Part shown: positions 63,891 to 64,000 of the stretch, piece by piece
Layout of the letters: each line of letters starts with the position of its first letter
Position numbering within the stretch: the stretch's first letter is position 1
Assembly: GCA_951640165.1 (NCBI GenBank)
Contig: OX621254.1
Span: 25,704,001 to 25,768,000 of the forward strand
Length of the DNA: 64,000 nucleotides
From: Pseudoips prasinana
Taxonomy: Eukaryota > Arthropoda > Insecta > Lepidoptera > Nolidae
Reading direction: 5' to 3'
Made by a program: the position numbers and the translations under genes
Notes under the pieces: generated by a model
What the model was told of the DNA's origin: nothing
The model's input: only the letters and a program-made list of their open reading frames with translations
The model's database searches: none

Positions 63891-64000
63891 TTTAGAAAAT
63901 GATTTCTTATTTACGCGACCGTACGAAAATAACCAGGCTATTTATGCCAATAGCTGACTTAAATGACGAACTACTAAATTAATGGCAATGTAGATGGAAT

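Overview
The window looks like lepidopteran (moth or butterfly) nuclear DNA. It is AT-rich and almost entirely built from interspersed repeats. The organism call rests on repeat styles I associate with Lepidoptera: tRNA-derived SINEs with ATT-type tails, very short Helitrons ending in a GC hairpin plus CTAG, RTE LINEs ending in ATG/ATC runs, and a dispersed repeat ending in GGGTTCCGTA / TACGGAACCC. It is an inference; no host protein gene is present to confirm it. The only host gene I can support is an intron-bearing tRNA-Tyr(GUA) gene at 26471-26560 (minus).

Family names used here are local labels. SINE-A: head 'ggcckgttggcgtggttgg', body 'catagtacaagctctgctta', ATT tail. SINE-B: head 'ggtcaccgtagcctagttgg', related body and tail. 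SINE-C: head with 'gtcgcctcgctgcttcg'. 5S-SINE: first part resembles 5S rRNA including its internal promoter. Hel-1 starts TCACACTAATATTATAAAG and ends CTAG; Hel-2 starts TCTATACATATAATAAAAT and ends CTAG; Hel-3 and Hel-4 are further Helitron types. MITE-1 is about 378-392 bp with TA target duplication; MITE-2 is about 135 bp with TA target duplication. PR is the GGGTTCCGTA repeat. LINE-U is a LINE 3'-UTR-like repeat ending 'cagcagtggatgatatcag'.

Layout. 1-9 kb: SINE, RTE and LINE-U fragments, a CA microsatellite and an 82-bp tandem array. 9-12.3 kb: a Helitron inserted in a Helitron, then a 5S-SINE interrupted by a SINE-A and by a Harbinger-like MITE with internal 12-bp repeats and an inverted partner. 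12-17 kb: SINEs, a LINE 3' end, MITE-1, Hel-2 inside Hel-1 and several perfect hairpins. 17-24.8 kb: RTE fragment, foldback elements, a SINE-A split by two MITEs, a SINE-A split by Hel-3, and a foldback element carrying SINE-B and Hel-2. 25-34 kb: 5S-SINEs, the tRNA-Tyr gene, a Hel-1 tandem array, a 59-bp array and BEL/Pao-like LTR remnants. 35-38 kb: a 5'-truncated LINE with one in-frame stop. 39-43 kb: PR copies with a 370-bp tandem duplication. 46.9-52.4 kb: a full-length two-ORF LINE inserted in a SINE-A with a 4-bp target duplication; this is the only protein-coding element that appears intact. 52.5-57 kb: diverged tandem duplications. 57.5-61.8 kb: a decayed RTE LINE between inverted terminal-like repeats. 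62-64 kb: SINE-C, SINE-B and SINE-A copies.

The elements do not form a host pathway. The LINEs supply reverse transcriptase; the SINEs, short Helitrons and MITEs carry no coding capacity and would depend on enzymes from elsewhere. The nesting gives a relative insertion order. I found no undescribed multi-gene system. The most unusual signals are the 5S-rRNA-like SINE family, Hel-2 inserted at the same Hel-1 site twice, and many perfect short-loop inverted duplications that sibling copies of the same elements lack.
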